From the NCBI GenBank assembly GCA_026545225.1, contig CM048845.1:32540501-32604500 (forward strand): 64,000 nt of DNA, written 5' to 3'. The DNA comes from Cornus controversa (lineage: Eukaryota; Streptophyta; Magnoliopsida; Cornales; Cornaceae). A program made the position numbers and the translations under genes. The notes beneath the pieces were generated by a model, which was not told where the DNA came from, searched no databases, and saw only the letters and a list, made by a program, of their open reading frames with translations. This document shows positions 24,361 to 36,480 of the stretch, one piece after another; the first letter of the stretch is position 1, and each line of letters opens with the position of its first letter.

Positions 24361-24690
24361 TTAATTTCTCTCTTTATATATTGTCTTGTTCTCAATGATT
24401 TTATGTTATGCATTAATTTTTTTTTTTACAGAATTATTATGCCTTCCATTTTAATAATAAAAGATCCCCTTTTCTATTTCTTCTTATGCTTTTTTTTTTT
24501 GGATGACTGAACTCAGAACAAACCTCTAAGCTGCCTACGTATCCTCAACATGGATCAAGTCATTTACGTAGTTCAGATTAACAAACTCAATTTTTTTTTT
24601 TAGGCCATACACAATTTATACTCGTGCGGGCTAGGAGTGTAGTGCAGTTTAGGCTCGTGCAATCAGAAGCAGTCATTCCATTATTTATGG
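24361..24690. other. Spacer between antisense region and integrase of E
   Basis: Poly-T-rich spacer with two converging coding regions on either side. No gene is seen. Confidence 0.5.
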
Positions 24691-24696
24691 GTAGTA

Positions 24697-25818
24697 TCAC
24701 TTTAGGAATTTGGCATTGATAGACCCAACTCTAACCCCATCTTCATCAAAAATTTTGAAGGCACAATTAGTGTAGACTTCTCGTACCACATATGGTCCAT
24801 CCCATTTGGATGTAAATTTGTTACCCATATGATGGCTGGTGATAATGGGCCTTTGCACAACAAGCACCAAGTCACCAACTTGAAAGGATCGAGGGTGAAC
24901 TCTTTTGTTGAAGGCACTTGAGAGTCGAGCTTGGTAACATTCTAACCATTGTTGAGCCTCAAGTCTTCTTTCATCCAATGCCTCTAACTCTTGAAGACGC
25001 AATTTGGCATTTTCTTCATTTGTCAATCCTTCTTGTATGGCAATCCTTAAAGAAGGAATTTGTTGCTCAAGTGGGAGAATTGCTTCAACACCATAAACTA
25101 GAAAATACGGTGTTGCCTGGGTTGGAGTACGATATGTTGTTCGATATGCCCAAAGAGCCTCTTCCATTTTTTCATGCCAATCCTTTTTAGATTTAGAGAC
25201 TATCTTTTTCAGTAAATCGTAAAGAATTTTGTTGAAAGCTTCTGCTTGTCTATTTGCTGGCGCATTGTACATTGAAGACTTATGTTACTTGAAACCAAAT
25301 ATTTCACATAAATTGGTCACCAGACTATTTTTGAAGGGTAATCCATTGTCAGTTATGATGTGACGAGGAGAACCATATCAAAAGATAATGTTTCCTTTTA
25401 TGAAGTCCACCACTGTCTCTTTTTTCACTTCCTTGACTAGGATTGCTTCAGCCCACTTTAAAAAATAATCGATTGCCGCAAGGATATATAGATGACCTTT
25501 AGAAGATTTTAGGAAAGGTCCAACTACGTTTAGTCCCCATGCATCAAATGGCCAGGACACAATTGTAGGGTGCAACACCTCAGGTGGCTGGTGTATGAAA
25601 TTGGCATGGAATTGACAGGCCTGACATCTTTTAGTATATTCCATACAATCTTTAACCATGGTTGGCCAATAGTATCCCATCCTCTTTACTCGAAAGTGAA
25701 GCTTAGGACTTAACTGATGAGCCCCACAGACCCCTGAATGTGCTTCTTCCATTGCATGAGTTGCTTCTTCTTTTCCCAAACAACGAAGAAAAAGACCTTC
25801 ATATGAATGTCGAAACAA
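24697..25818 (-). pseudogene. pol: Integrase of element E
   Basis: Frames at 25378-25818 hold the zinc-binding region (CMEYTKRCQACQFHA, preceded by GAHQLSPKLHF) and the start of the catalytic core (DYFLKWAEAI). The frame at 24697-25272 (191 codons) holds the end of the core ([27 protein letters not shown]) and a C-terminal domain with FQVGDLVLVVQRP and KWDGPYVVREV. This is the standard gypsy integrase order. Fossil. Confidence 0.9.
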
Positions 25819-26088
25819 TGTATCTTTGTAAAAGATGAATCGAGGAGCTCTTCGACGAATCTCAGTTCTGTGACGAGGGTCTTCAGGAAGCTTCCCATGT
25901 TCTAAGTAATTGATGATGGGTTGTCTCTAGTCCTCAGTCTCAACAATCGAAACAGAGATTGCATTTATTTCTTCTAATTGGTCTTCGAGTAATTGTGGTA
26001 GTACCCATCGTTGACATACTGGAACGGTAATTGCCTCATCCTCCCCTAATGCCATTGTGGTTGCCAAGTTAGCTAGTGCATCTGCCAA

Positions 26089-28071
26089 TCAATTTTCTTC
26101 CCTTGGAACATGTTCCAAAACAACACTATCAAATCTGCTAAGTAGATTAGAAGCATACTGAGAATATGGGATCAAGTTATCTTTCTTGACTTCGTAATCC
26201 TTGAGACGTTGGTTGATCACTAACTTAGAATCTCCATAAATTTTGATGTCTGAAATTTTCATTTCGTTTGCCATTTGAAGACCAATTATTAGAGCTTGAT
26301 ATTCGGCAACATTATTTGAACAATTTTCTGGAAATGAACATGCGTATGGAAGAATTTGCCTTTGTGGAGAGACAAATACCACGCCCGCCCCAGTTCTTTT
26401 AGAATGTGCCGCACCATCAAAAAACATCATCCATGGGGGAAAGATATCAATAAGGAACACCTCCTCATCAGGAAAGTCCTCTGAAATTTCCCAATCGGCT
26501 GGTATGGGATGGTCAGCTAAGAAATTAGCAAGGGCTTATCCTTTAACTGCTTTACGCGGAACATACAAGATTTTAAATTCATTGAACAAAATCGACCACC
26601 TTGCAAGTCACCCAGAAAGAACAAGTCTTGACATGACATATTTGAGAGGGTCCGTTTTTGCAACCAAATAGACTGTGTGAGCCAAAAAATAATGTCTCAA
26701 TTTTTGGGAAGCAAAAACTAATGCAAGAGAAGTCTTCTGAATTGAAGGGTACTTGAACTCTATCGTGGTTAGTCTCCTACTCAAATAGTATAGAGCTTTT
26801 TCCCTGTTCTCCTCATTGTTTTGTGCTAGAAGAGCCTCGAGCGATTCTTCTTGAGCAATAATGTATAGTATAAGTGCTTTTCCAAGGATATGAGCTCCCA
26901 ACACCGGGGGGTTAAGCAAGTATTTCTTGATGCTGTTCAAAGCATTTTGGTAGGTCTGGTCCTATATGAACGGAGCATCTTTCTTCATAAGTTGGCTAAA
27001 TGGTTGACATAGTCTGGCCAAATTTGAAATAAACCGACGAATGAAAGCAAGTTGTCCTTGAAGATTTTTAGGTGGTGCCATTTTTTCAATGGCATCAATC
27101 TTTGATGGGTCAACTTCAATGCCATGATGCCAGACAATATATCCAAGGAACTTTCCTGATGTGACGCCAAATGCACATTTGAGAGGATTAATCTTATGTT
27201 GGAATTTTCTTAATTGTTCAAAAACTATGCGAAGATCTTCCAAATGAGTCATTCTTTTCTTGGATTTGACAACCAAGTCATCAACATAGCATTCTACGAT
27301 TTTATGAAGCATGTCATCAAAAGTCTTTTGCATGGCCCGTTGGTAAGTAGCACCAGCATTCTTAAGTCCAAAAGGCATAACCTTGTAGCAATAAATCCCC
27401 TTTGGAGTGCGGAATACAGTTAACTCTTCATCTTTTGGTGACATTCTTATTTGATTGTAGCCAGAGAAGCAATCCATGAACGAAAGAGCCTCATGTCCTG
27501 TTGTTGCATCCACCGTGAGTTCAGCCACAGGAATAGGGAAGTCATCTTTTGGGCATGCAGAGTTCAGGTCACGGAAGTCCACACAAACTCGTATTTGTCC
27601 ATTTTTCTTTTTAGCAAGGACAATACTTGAAATCCATGTTGGATATTTAACCTCTCGAATGAAGCTTGCATCGATTAGTTTGTTAATTTCTTCCTCAATC
27701 TTTAGGATAAGATCAGGCCTGAAGAAACGTTGAGATTGTTTGATTGGTCATGTGCCATGCTTAACCGCGAGGTTAAGGACTGCAATCTTGGGCTCAAGAC
27801 CCGACATTTCTTTGTAAGTCTAGGCAAAAATGTCTCTATATTCAAATAACAATTCGATATATTCTTTTTCCTCTGGCGGGTTTAAGAGTGCACTGACGAA
27901 AATTGGTTTAGGCTCTTCAGACGATCCCAAGTTTATTTCCTTAAGTTGATCAACAATAGATTGCCCCCCGTCTCCAAGTGTTGGAGGTGCTTCCTTTACT
28001 TCTTCATCTTGTGCATTAGAATTCGAATCTTCTTCCTCCACTGTGATATGGTGGGAAGTAGCGTAAATCAT
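26089..28071 (-). pseudogene. pol: RT, RNase H and second RNase H of element E
   Basis: The RT frame at 26962-27582 (206 codons) shows MDFRDLNSACPKDDFP, YNQIRMSPKD, MPFGLKNAGATYQRAM and the YVDD active-site box. RNase H follows at 26608-26940 (ALYYLSRRL, LVFASQKLRHYF). A second, plant-type RNase H-like domain lies at 26089-26460 (FFDGAAHSKRTGAGVVFVSP, NVAEYQALIIGL, YGDSKLVINQ). Possession of two RNase H-like domains is a hallmark of the Tat lineage. The N-terminal lead-in to RT covers 27820-28071. Fossil with several breaks. Confidence 0.92.
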
Positions 28072-28376
28072 TTCCTCTGTAACCTTTGTTTGGTCTTCTT
28101 AGTTAGAATGCCCCATGCATATGATGGTTCATCTTCTGACTTTTAGTACTTCATCAATGTTAATTTCTAAATCCATTTTACGCTTCATTCATGATGGAAT
28201 TAGGCTTCGAACATCATCATCCTTCTTTGATTTGAGCTCAATCTTTTTTTGACTTACCTCATTACTTTTTTCCTCAGGTGTGGAGCTTGTACATTTAATT
28301 TGAGAAAATACAGAGTTTCATGGCTGAGAATTTAGAACTTCTCCATTCTGAGCAGGAGTATCCAACCTACTGAATC

Positions 28377-29560
28377 CTAGGCCAGTTTTAGGCAAACTGA
28401 TTTTATACCCTTGTTGGCGTAACTTTTTCTATGTTTCATTAAGGCCATGCACATTCTCACCCGTGACTTCGGGACTGAGTTACCCAAGTGCTGTTGGATT
28501 TTAAAAGTCATATCCTGAATTAGCCAAGAGCTTGTATGCATTTGGATCGAATCCTTCTTCAGTTCTTTAATGAGGGAGCGATTTTTGTTGCGCTGAGTCA
28601 TGAGAGCCAAAGACAAATCCTTTGAGTGGCGGTTTGGTAATTCTAGACTTCTCCAGCTTCACGATAGGAATTATAGAATCCTCATTAAGTACATGCATAT
28701 CATTTTCTACCATAGCATGAGTGGGTTTCGCCTTCATTTCCTTTGTCTCGACAAACTCAACAAATGGTGACTGTCCCTCCTTTCTCTTAGACTTTGGCAC
28801 ATACTTGAAAATGGATTTGCCTTTGGAAGTTTTTGAAGATGATCCAAGCTCTTGTGTAACAGCTATAGACTTCTTACTATCATAATCAAGAGTTCCTTCA
28901 GAATGAACCAGAACATCTTTACCTTTAGGTTTTCCTGTCGAAGGAATTTCTGATGGAAGAACTTCTGTTGGTGTATCAGCATTCAAGTAAAACTTGGCAT
29001 CTACAAAATGTGATTTTACCTCAACGAATGGCTTATCATCTACAAACACAACCTTCACACCATTCCTGTAAAATTTAAATCATTGATGCAATGTGGAAGG
29101 GACTGCCATTTCCATGGACCCAAGGTCTCCTTAGCAATAGGTTGTAGGAGGTTTTTGCGTCAATGACATGGAATAGTGTTTCAGCATTTAACTCCCCGAT
29201 GGCGAGGTGGACTCAAATCATTCCGATTGTTCTCTGCCCTCCTTGATTAAAGCCTTAAATAATTAGACAACTTCGAGCCAACTCATCAACCATGATACCA
29301 AGATTCTTCATAGTAGATATTGGCATGATGTTCACTGTAGAACCTCCATCAATGAGGATCCGAGTGACTTTCTGTTCCCGAATATATCCTGAAATGAGGA
29401 GTGGTCAATTATGTGGCTTCGACCCTAGTTGAAGATTCTCATCAGTGAAAATGATTGCTACACAATAAGAGGCACAAGTCACAGTAGGGACTCGCTTGTC
29501 ATTACCTTCCAGGGCTTGAGATTCCTCTTCAGAATCTTCTTCTCCACTCTCCTAGTCAGT
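28377..29560 (-). pseudogene. pol: Protease region of element E
   Basis: Near 29317-29361 the minus strand reads ILIDGGSTVNIMPI, the aspartic protease active-site block in Tat-like elements. The segment to its left (28567-29058) is a Lys/Ser-rich linker with KGKSIFKYVPKSKRKEG. Fossil. Confidence 0.75.
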
Positions 29561-29800
29561 TTCAATAATAGTTATTGTGTAAACAGTCTAAAATTGATCA
29601 TCACTAAAATATCCTATTGGGAAGAAATCTCATAAATTAGCGAGCTTGCGAGAACCGTTGTATGAAAATTCATCTACTTGGTCATTTTCAATGATTGTTT
29701 GTCTCTTCTGCATTATTTTTTTAGGGTGGCGATGTTGATGCTTCTCTCTTTGCCCCCTATTGGAATGAGCAGGTTGAATCAAAGTAGTATATTTCTTTCG

Positions 29801-31785
29801 TTACTTCTTTCTCATCACAAGAGTCCATCCTTCCTCTTCTTGTCTAGCTAGCTTTGTATGTGGCACTGAGACAATCACTCGATCTAACGAACCAAACTGG
29901 ATAATCTTGGTACCACTCAAGTTGAGAAATTCAAATGTAACAGTAGCGTGATTTGATTCGGCCACTTCATCACCATCCAAAAGAATCTTCCCTTGTTTTG
30001 CTAAGGTCATAACCAATTCTTTGAATACGAAACACTTCTCAGTTGGATGGCTGACAATACGATGATACTTGCAGTATTTTGGGTCATGCACGCATCCCAT
30101 CTCTCTGGGCATTTGCATTCCGGGAGTTCAATTATTTTCTTTTTAAGCAAAAATTCCAATATACCAAGTACATCGGAGTCTGGGAATGGGTACTCCTTTT
30201 TCTCCAACTCCTTGAGTGTGGGATGAGGTTTTTCTTTCTCTTGGAATTTGCTTTGCCTGCCCTCCTCCTTATTCTTTTCTTTCGTAAAGATTTTTAATGG
30301 CATAGCCGTGACGACCATAGTCTCTTTGGAGACCTTCTTTGATAGCTTATCGTCTTTCTTTCCTTCCTTCTTGTCCTTATGTTGCTCCAAGACGGAAGGG
30401 TTCTTTCCCCCATGAGCGTTGATGATGATTTCCATGTCAAGTGCACGTGTAGCCAACTCTTCAAAGGAATGAGGTTTGATGCCTTAAAGGATGTAAAAGA
30501 GTCCCCAATGCATACCCTCCACGCATATCTCGACACGAAATTTTTTTGAGAGTTGGTCCTTACAGTCTAAGCTGAGCGCACGCCACCTCTTAATATAATC
30601 TGTAACAGGTTCATCCTTCCTTTGTTTAGTATTGGTAAGTTCCATCATGCTCATAGTATGACGAGTACTGTAAAAGTAATTTAAGAATTCTCGCTCCATC
30701 TACTCCCAACTATCGATTAACTCAGCCTCCAAGTCAGTGTACCAATCGAAGGCATTTCCTTTAAGGGAACGGACAAACTGTTTTACCAAAAGATCACCCT
30801 CAGTTCTGGCATTATTGCAAGTTTTGACAAAATAAGTGATGTGTTGTTTAGGGTTGCCCTTTCCATCGAATTGTTGAAGTTTGGGAGGTTGATACCCAGC
30901 TGGCATCCTCATGTTATCAATCCATCTTATGTAAGGCTTTGAATACATGAGCGAGCTTTGAGAAACACCGCCATACTGTGACCTGATCATGTTAGTGATC
31001 ATGTCTTAAAGTTGTTGAATAGACAACGAAGCGATAGAGGGAGCAAAATTGGGATGATTTGCCCTTTGCTCGGACGCGCTTGCATGGTGAGCCTTGTTTA
31101 CCGTGGCCCCTTGTGGTGTGAAACCGGGAGGATGTGAGAGTTCTTGACTTGACTCCTTAAATTTTTGAGCTTCCAACCTATTCATGAGGGAAGCAATCTG
31201 CAAGTCTTTTTCTTCAACGATTTTAGTGAGCTTTTCAATAGCACGAGTCATGGTCGCAAGTTGTTCCTCTACCGATGTTGTATCAGTCATCATAACTTGT
31301 ATATTGGTTGATTGTGATTGTGTATGGGAATCTAAGTACCTTGGAGAAATCAACTCTCTCGGAGATCCAGGGGAGGAAACTGAGCGCGATCCCGTACTCG
31401 AATTAGAATCCAACATAGAGCGAGATGAGAGCGGTGACATGTCTTTTGGAAAAGAGCCATCAAAAATTGGAGGAACTTATTCAAGACTTGCGGTGTTGAA
31501 GTTCATCATCCTCAAGGACTCGAGAGTGATAAATGGTTGATGAGCTTTTGCACTTGCAGGCTTGGTCAAGTTGACATCCGCCCGGCTTTGTTTCTGTGCT
31601 AGAGAAGTCGTTGCCTTTGTTTTGCTACGAGTTGTTGGTCCAATAGAGGTGCTACTACCACTTGATGGAGTCATAAAATTCTTAGTGTCCTTCTTAACGA
31701 GAGAGTTGTTGATTGTTGCAACGGCAATGTTCTTGACAACACTCTTTGAGCCTTGACCGAGTTGAACCTTCTTGGGGGCCATCAA
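29801..31785 (-). pseudogene. gag: gag of element E
   Basis: Starts MAPKKVQLGQGSKSVVK at 31785. It is followed by a Ser/Thr-rich head, a coiled-coil-like stretch (TRAIEKLTKIVEEKDLQIAS, about 31184-31440) and the retrotransposon-gag core (KLQQFDGKGNPKQHITYFVK at 30700-31002 and MMELTNTKQRKDEPVTDYIK at 30484-30699). The C-terminal part includes YCKYHRIVSHPTEKCFVFKE (29801-30118), typical of Tat gag. Nucleocapsid/capsid precursor. Fossil with several breaks. Confidence 0.9.
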
Positions 31786-31844
31786 TGCAAGCGAGGAAAA
31801 TCGTTAACAAATTGATTAAGGAGATAGAGATGAGAGGTAGAGAG

Positions 31845-31862
31845 GTCCCACCGGGCGTGCCA
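31845..31862 (-). other. Primer binding site, element E
   Basis: The minus strand reads TGGCACGCCCGGTGGGAC, six bases inside the 5' LTR. This form is common in Tat-lineage elements (tRNA-Arg type, from memory). Element F carries the same site with two differences. Confidence 0.78.
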
Positions 31863-31868
31863 GAAATT

Positions 31869-32639
31869 TGTACACACAAATTTTGTGTCCAAAAATCTAG
31901 GAATGAAAATGAGTAACAAACAATCAATTTTATTAATTTTAGAAAATGGGTACAATTCTCTATGGTCGATTCTTTTACAATAAAGAATGTTCCTCTGATT
32001 CAATCTCCTTGATGTTCGGTACAAGGGCTTTGAAAGCTTGTTCTTGAACCGATTGTGACGAGCTTTCTTCAAAACTTTAGGATTGAGGAAGGCTTGACTA
32101 AATTTTTGATCGAGGGCCGATAGAGCTTGATCTCGAACGGTGGATTGAAAGTCTTCGAAGAAGAACGACAATTATGCGGCGTGCTGGATGTTCTTCGTCT
32201 TCAGAACTTCGAGGGTTGAAGGTCTTTGAAGTAGAGCGGCACTTGTGTGGCGTGTTTGATGTTCTTTGTCTTCAGAACTTCGAGTGTTGGTTGAGGCAGA
32301 GGTTCGGCAGAGCTTTTGTGTTCTCTTGAACTCTTTGTGTGTCCTAAAATGTGTAGGGTGACCTTGTATTTATAGGCCAAAGGGTGAGAGTTTAATTTGG
32401 TAACTCCCCATTAATTGTGCCAACTTCCATGAATAAAGAGAATTTATCTCCTTTTATATGGAAATAAATTCAAATTTAAATTTGAATTGTCACACATTTG
32501 TTTGAAGGCCTGCACCTTCAAGATTTTGACATGTGTCCGTCGATGGGACCCGCAATCATAGAATTTAATTGACCAAGAATGTTTGACTTCTTGATCGATC
32601 GGACTGTGATTAGACCATCACAAAATTTATACGTCTACA
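31869..32639 (-). repeat. 5' LTR of element E (771 bp)
   Basis: Begins TGTACACACAAATTTTGTG and ends ACGTCTACA. Pairs with 17836-18605. Target duplication GGCAC follows at 32640-32644. Confidence 0.93.
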
Positions 32640-33539
32640 GGCACCTCAACATATAACCACATACATATCATCATTTCACATAATTTCACATGTACACACA
32701 TTAGGTATTCATGCTCTCAACTTCACACATTTACATATACTAGTTCTTCATGCTTTACACAACACAAGCCACACAAATTTGCATGGAAGAGACTCAAGAG
32801 AAGGAGAAAACAGTAAATCCCACCCCTCTCACAACTCTTATATATATGCAAAACTCACCCTATACTTCACCTTTTCACCCGAAACCTTAGAATCGACAAA
32901 TAGAAGAGAAGAAGAACCCCTACCTCGAAAATAAAGGCTATGCAAGCACTTTCTAAGATTTCCAGCAATGTCTACCTTGCCGAAATACAAGTTTGTTCGG
33001 TTCAAATCGAAACCCTAGCCGTCCCCTACATACTTTCCTTCTTCGGCGAGTCACGAATCCAAGCCGGATGCACCCGAAATGTAGAGAGAAGGTGGAGGGA
33101 TGAAGTGGGAGAGATTTAGAGAGAGAGAGCCGTGAGAAATGGCTAAGATATCTCAGCCTTATATATTTATAATATCGGGGGCGCCAAATGACCAAAACGC
33201 CCCCAAGTCACTTAACGTACCTCCCCGGGCTCCGTTTTCAATTTCGAAAACTCCTACGGCATCGAAATCACTTCTTTAACTCTCTAAACATTTCATCTAA
33301 GACAATCTCAAAAATAATTATTTTTTCAGAATTTTTGAATTTCTGGGCCCACCCGGACCGTATCCCGGGCCCCTGTTTGACCAAAAAGTCAAACTTCACC
33401 AAATTTTCTGAAAACTTTCTAAAACCTTATAACATGTTTCCCACTCTCGAAACATCCAAAACATCATTCAAAATGCATTTATAGCAAAAATGATGAAATT
33501 TTTTTTGAAAATCGGTCAAATTTGGTTCCAATCTCTACA

Positions 33540-33552
33540 ACCTCCCCACCTT
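33540..33552 (-). other. Polypurine tract, element D
   Basis: The minus strand reads AAGGTGGGGAGGT immediately before D's 3' LTR. Confidence 0.75.
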
Positions 33553-34424
33553 TAAAAAATTTCCTCCACGAAATTATCATCCTACTCTGAATTCCAAGAG
33601 TGTTGTCACTGAATCTTAAGCGACCTCCCTTATCTTCCTTTTATCACAGGAAATAATCACAACTCGTCGGTATCCAACACGCGGCTTCCACTCCGTAACC
33701 AACAAGGTTCTTGGTTATCACATCACACTACTTCACTCCACATTTTACAAAATATCAAACTACTAGCACATCTCGGATGATGTCCAGACATCTCCTAAAC
33801 TGTAGTGCCATCATCATACTATAACTAACAAGACCATAAATTATCACCCAAATTAAGTTTAGGAAGATCAAAACTATAACCAATTTACTTTCTAACCTAC
33901 CCACTTTCCAATCAGTGAAAGTAGGTATATGCATCCCTTTCCAGTAATTCACCCTCCTTGGATCATAATTCTCAAAGTTCTCACTCCAGACAATACCATG
34001 TTCACAATCCAAACTTACTCATCTCACACATGGCCTAACGCCAACGTTTCCTAAGGATTATTAATTCAATCCTTAACTAGTTCGATCTCCTTTCCAAAAT
34101 GTATGGAATTGTTATTCTCTTAGTCTCTTAACTGATCCATGAATCTTTTCATTCTCACTAGTACCATAAGGTAAGGTTCACAAGAAAACAAGGGTTGCAG
34201 AATATTCTACTACTTACATATCATTTCTTTTCCTCGGTTAACAACTAATCAAGACAAACCAATAATATTATCACTGTCATTCTCTCATGACATAACTCAG
34301 TCATGTCCCAAAACTAATCAAATCACATATAACAATCCAAACTCAATCTCTCAGGGTCTCACCACCCACAATGATACATCCATAGACTAAACTGCATTTT
34401 ATGATGAAAATCTCACATCAGCAA
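33553..34424. other. Element D internal stretch, non-coding
   Basis: No open frame with recognisable similarity on either strand. Lies between the polypurine tract and the tandem array. I see no pol-like motif. Confidence 0.5.
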
Positions 34425-35310
34425 GTGTGTCAATAGACAAAGTTGCGTCTCAATGACAACAAGCACATCCTCAGGTGTGTCAAATGGCTAAACAGCCCTT
34501 CAATGAAAATCAAAATATCTAAGGTTGCGTCCACAAACAAAACTACGTCTATAGTGACGATAATAACTCCACAATAGATGGGTCAATAGACAAAACTGCA
34601 TCCCCCACCACTGATGCGTCAATAGACAAAACTGCGTCTAAGTGACAACACCAATCACAATTGTGACAATGGACAAAACTGCGCCCAGAGTCACCACAAC
34701 TTGTCAATAGACAAAACTGCGTCTAAGTGACAATGATTAGGTCGATAGACAAAACTGCGTCCATACGACTCTGGTCCTCAACTGATGTGCCAATAGACAA
34801 AACTGCGTCTAAATGACGACACCACTCAAATGCGACAATGGACAAAACTGTGCCTAGAGTCAACATTTGTGTCAATAGACAAAACTGCGTCTAAATGATA
34901 ACGATTGGGTCAATAGACAAAACTGCGTCCATACTACTCCGATCCTCAATTGGTGTGCCAATAGACAAATCTGTATCTAAGTGACAACACCACTCAAATG
35001 GAACAATGGGCAAAACTGCGCCCAGAGTCACCACCACCTCGTCAATAAACAAAACTGCACCTAAATGACAAGAATCTTAACTGATGTGTCAATATACAAA
35101 ACTACGTCTAAATGATAACACCACCACAAATGTGACAATGGACAAAACTGCGTCTAGGGTCACCATCACATGTGTCAATAGATAAAACTGTGCCTAAATG
35201 ACATGAGTCTCAACAATGGATGGGTTAATAGATAAAACTGCGTCTATATGAGACCGATCCTCCAACTGATGTGTCAATAGACAAAACTGCGTCTAAATGA
35301 CAGCACCACA
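34425..35310. repeat. Higher-order tandem array in element D
   Basis: About twenty diverged copies of a short core, CAATAGACAAAACTGCGTC, separated by variable spacers so that cores fall every 40-60 bases. Groups of about four cores form a longer unit of about 170 bp: the marker TGATGYGTC/TGGTGTGCC occurs near 34612, 34783, 34951, 35082 and 35267. One sub-type reads GACAATGGACAAAACTG with a CCCAGAGTCACCA tail. The array fills the place where pol would lie in a complete gypsy element. No protein function is evident. Confidence 0.9.
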
Positions 35311-36480
35311 ATGATCATCCCAAAGTATGTAACCTTCCAAGAATCTCACATGTTCCCCTCAAGTACTCTATCATGTACAAGAACTCACAATCTCAAGCGT
35401 GGTTCAAACTAACCTACTCTTGTCATCACAATCTCAATTATACACCCATTTATGAGCAAAACTCGATATATTCGCAACATTCACCTTCATTTCCTTACTC
35501 GCCAATACCCAATGAGTCAACTTCACAACTACTTGGACCTGACACATTGTAAGAGAAGCACTAATCATGAAAAATGTTCGGCCGGGCCATTTCACCTCGT
35601 TAGTTCAATCCCGACAATATGCCTTTCTTGTCCTCACACATTTTATTCTCTAAAACCTGTAATAACATCTTATTTCTCCATATGAACATCACTGCTTAGG
35701 GACTTTCTCAAAGGCCTAAGCTCCCACAATTGGAGTTTAACACAACTCCTACTTCTCAACTATCATTAGTTCACTCAAGTTCAAATCTCTTTCATGTCTC
35801 ATCAAATCTCCAAAACTATAATCCCTAGGCGATAATAACATGCCTAATTATCGAACCTCATGTACGGTTCACTTTCATAATCTTCTGAAGCATTTACTAA
35901 AATAAATCACATAGTTCTGTCCCATTTTATAGGCTATTACCCAATGAAATCCAATTCCAAATCTAGGATCTTACATCCTAGTGATCTCACAATCTTGAAG
36001 TCTATCATCATATGTCCATCTCAACATCACAATCTACTCAACTTTCAAACCTCTACCTAGGTTTACCAAAATCCTCAAAATTTGAGACTTATAAGTAGTG
36101 ACTAGATGTCACTACTAACTACGTGACGCATAATGAAACACTAAAATATAATGCTCAGTCACATGAATAACATATTCTACATAGCACATAGCACATAACA
36201 TGTTAAATCAAATAAACACATATTATGAATGATATAACATTTGATGCATCTAAATAACCCAATATTTTAGCCCTCGGGCTACAACTAGGAAAATACCTAC
36301 GACCACGCATGGTTTTGGTACCTCCTCTACCTAAGAAATCATGAAGGCACGACCCAGTTCCCTTAGTATACCAACACATACTCATGATACGCAACTTAAT
36401 ATACTTGCATAAATCATTGTTATAACTCATAAGTTAGAGATCACGAGTATACCTAAATCACTATGGACGAGTCCTTTAAT
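35311..36480. other. Element D internal stretch, unassigned
   Basis: AT-rich DNA between the array and gag. Both strands lack long frames and I recognise no protease, RT or integrase motif. A 77-codon plus-strand frame at 35452 is probably chance. Confidence 0.5.

Larger units (their letters stand above)
17836..32639 (-). mobile_element. Element E: Tat/Retand-like Ty3/gypsy, 14.8 kb
   Basis: Two LTRs of 770 and 771 bp, both starting TGTACACACAAATTTTGTG. Flanks are GGCAT (17831-17835) and GGCAC (32640-32644). In minus-strand order: LTR, primer site, gag, protease, RT, RNase H, a second RNase H-like domain, integrase, then about 6 kb holding a plus-strand (antisense) coding region and a 49-bp array, then polypurine tract and LTR. 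The extra RNase H, antisense frame and large size place it in the Tat lineage. By eye the LTRs differ at about 45 positions (about 6%), which at commonly used plant LTR rates is a few million years. Structure is near full length but coding parts carry many breaks. Confidence 0.93.
16094..33539 (-). repeat. 3' LTR of element D, split by element E
   Basis: Starts TGTCACGCCCCGATTCC, runs to 17835, resumes at 32640 and ends ATCTCTACA at 33539: about 2.64 kb without the insert. Contains clusters of TTTCGCACAATCGAAA in both orientations (16395-16625 and 16995-17040). Compared with the right LTR, it lacks the insertion boundary at GGCAC, which is uninterrupted at 39791-39795. Confidence 0.85.

Noticed and set aside
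31184-31540. 118-codon plus-strand frame
   Set aside because: Shadow of the gag of element E.
34425-35310. CRISPR-like or coding repeat array
   Set aside because: Spacers are themselves repeated in a period of about 170 bp and no long open frame spans the array.
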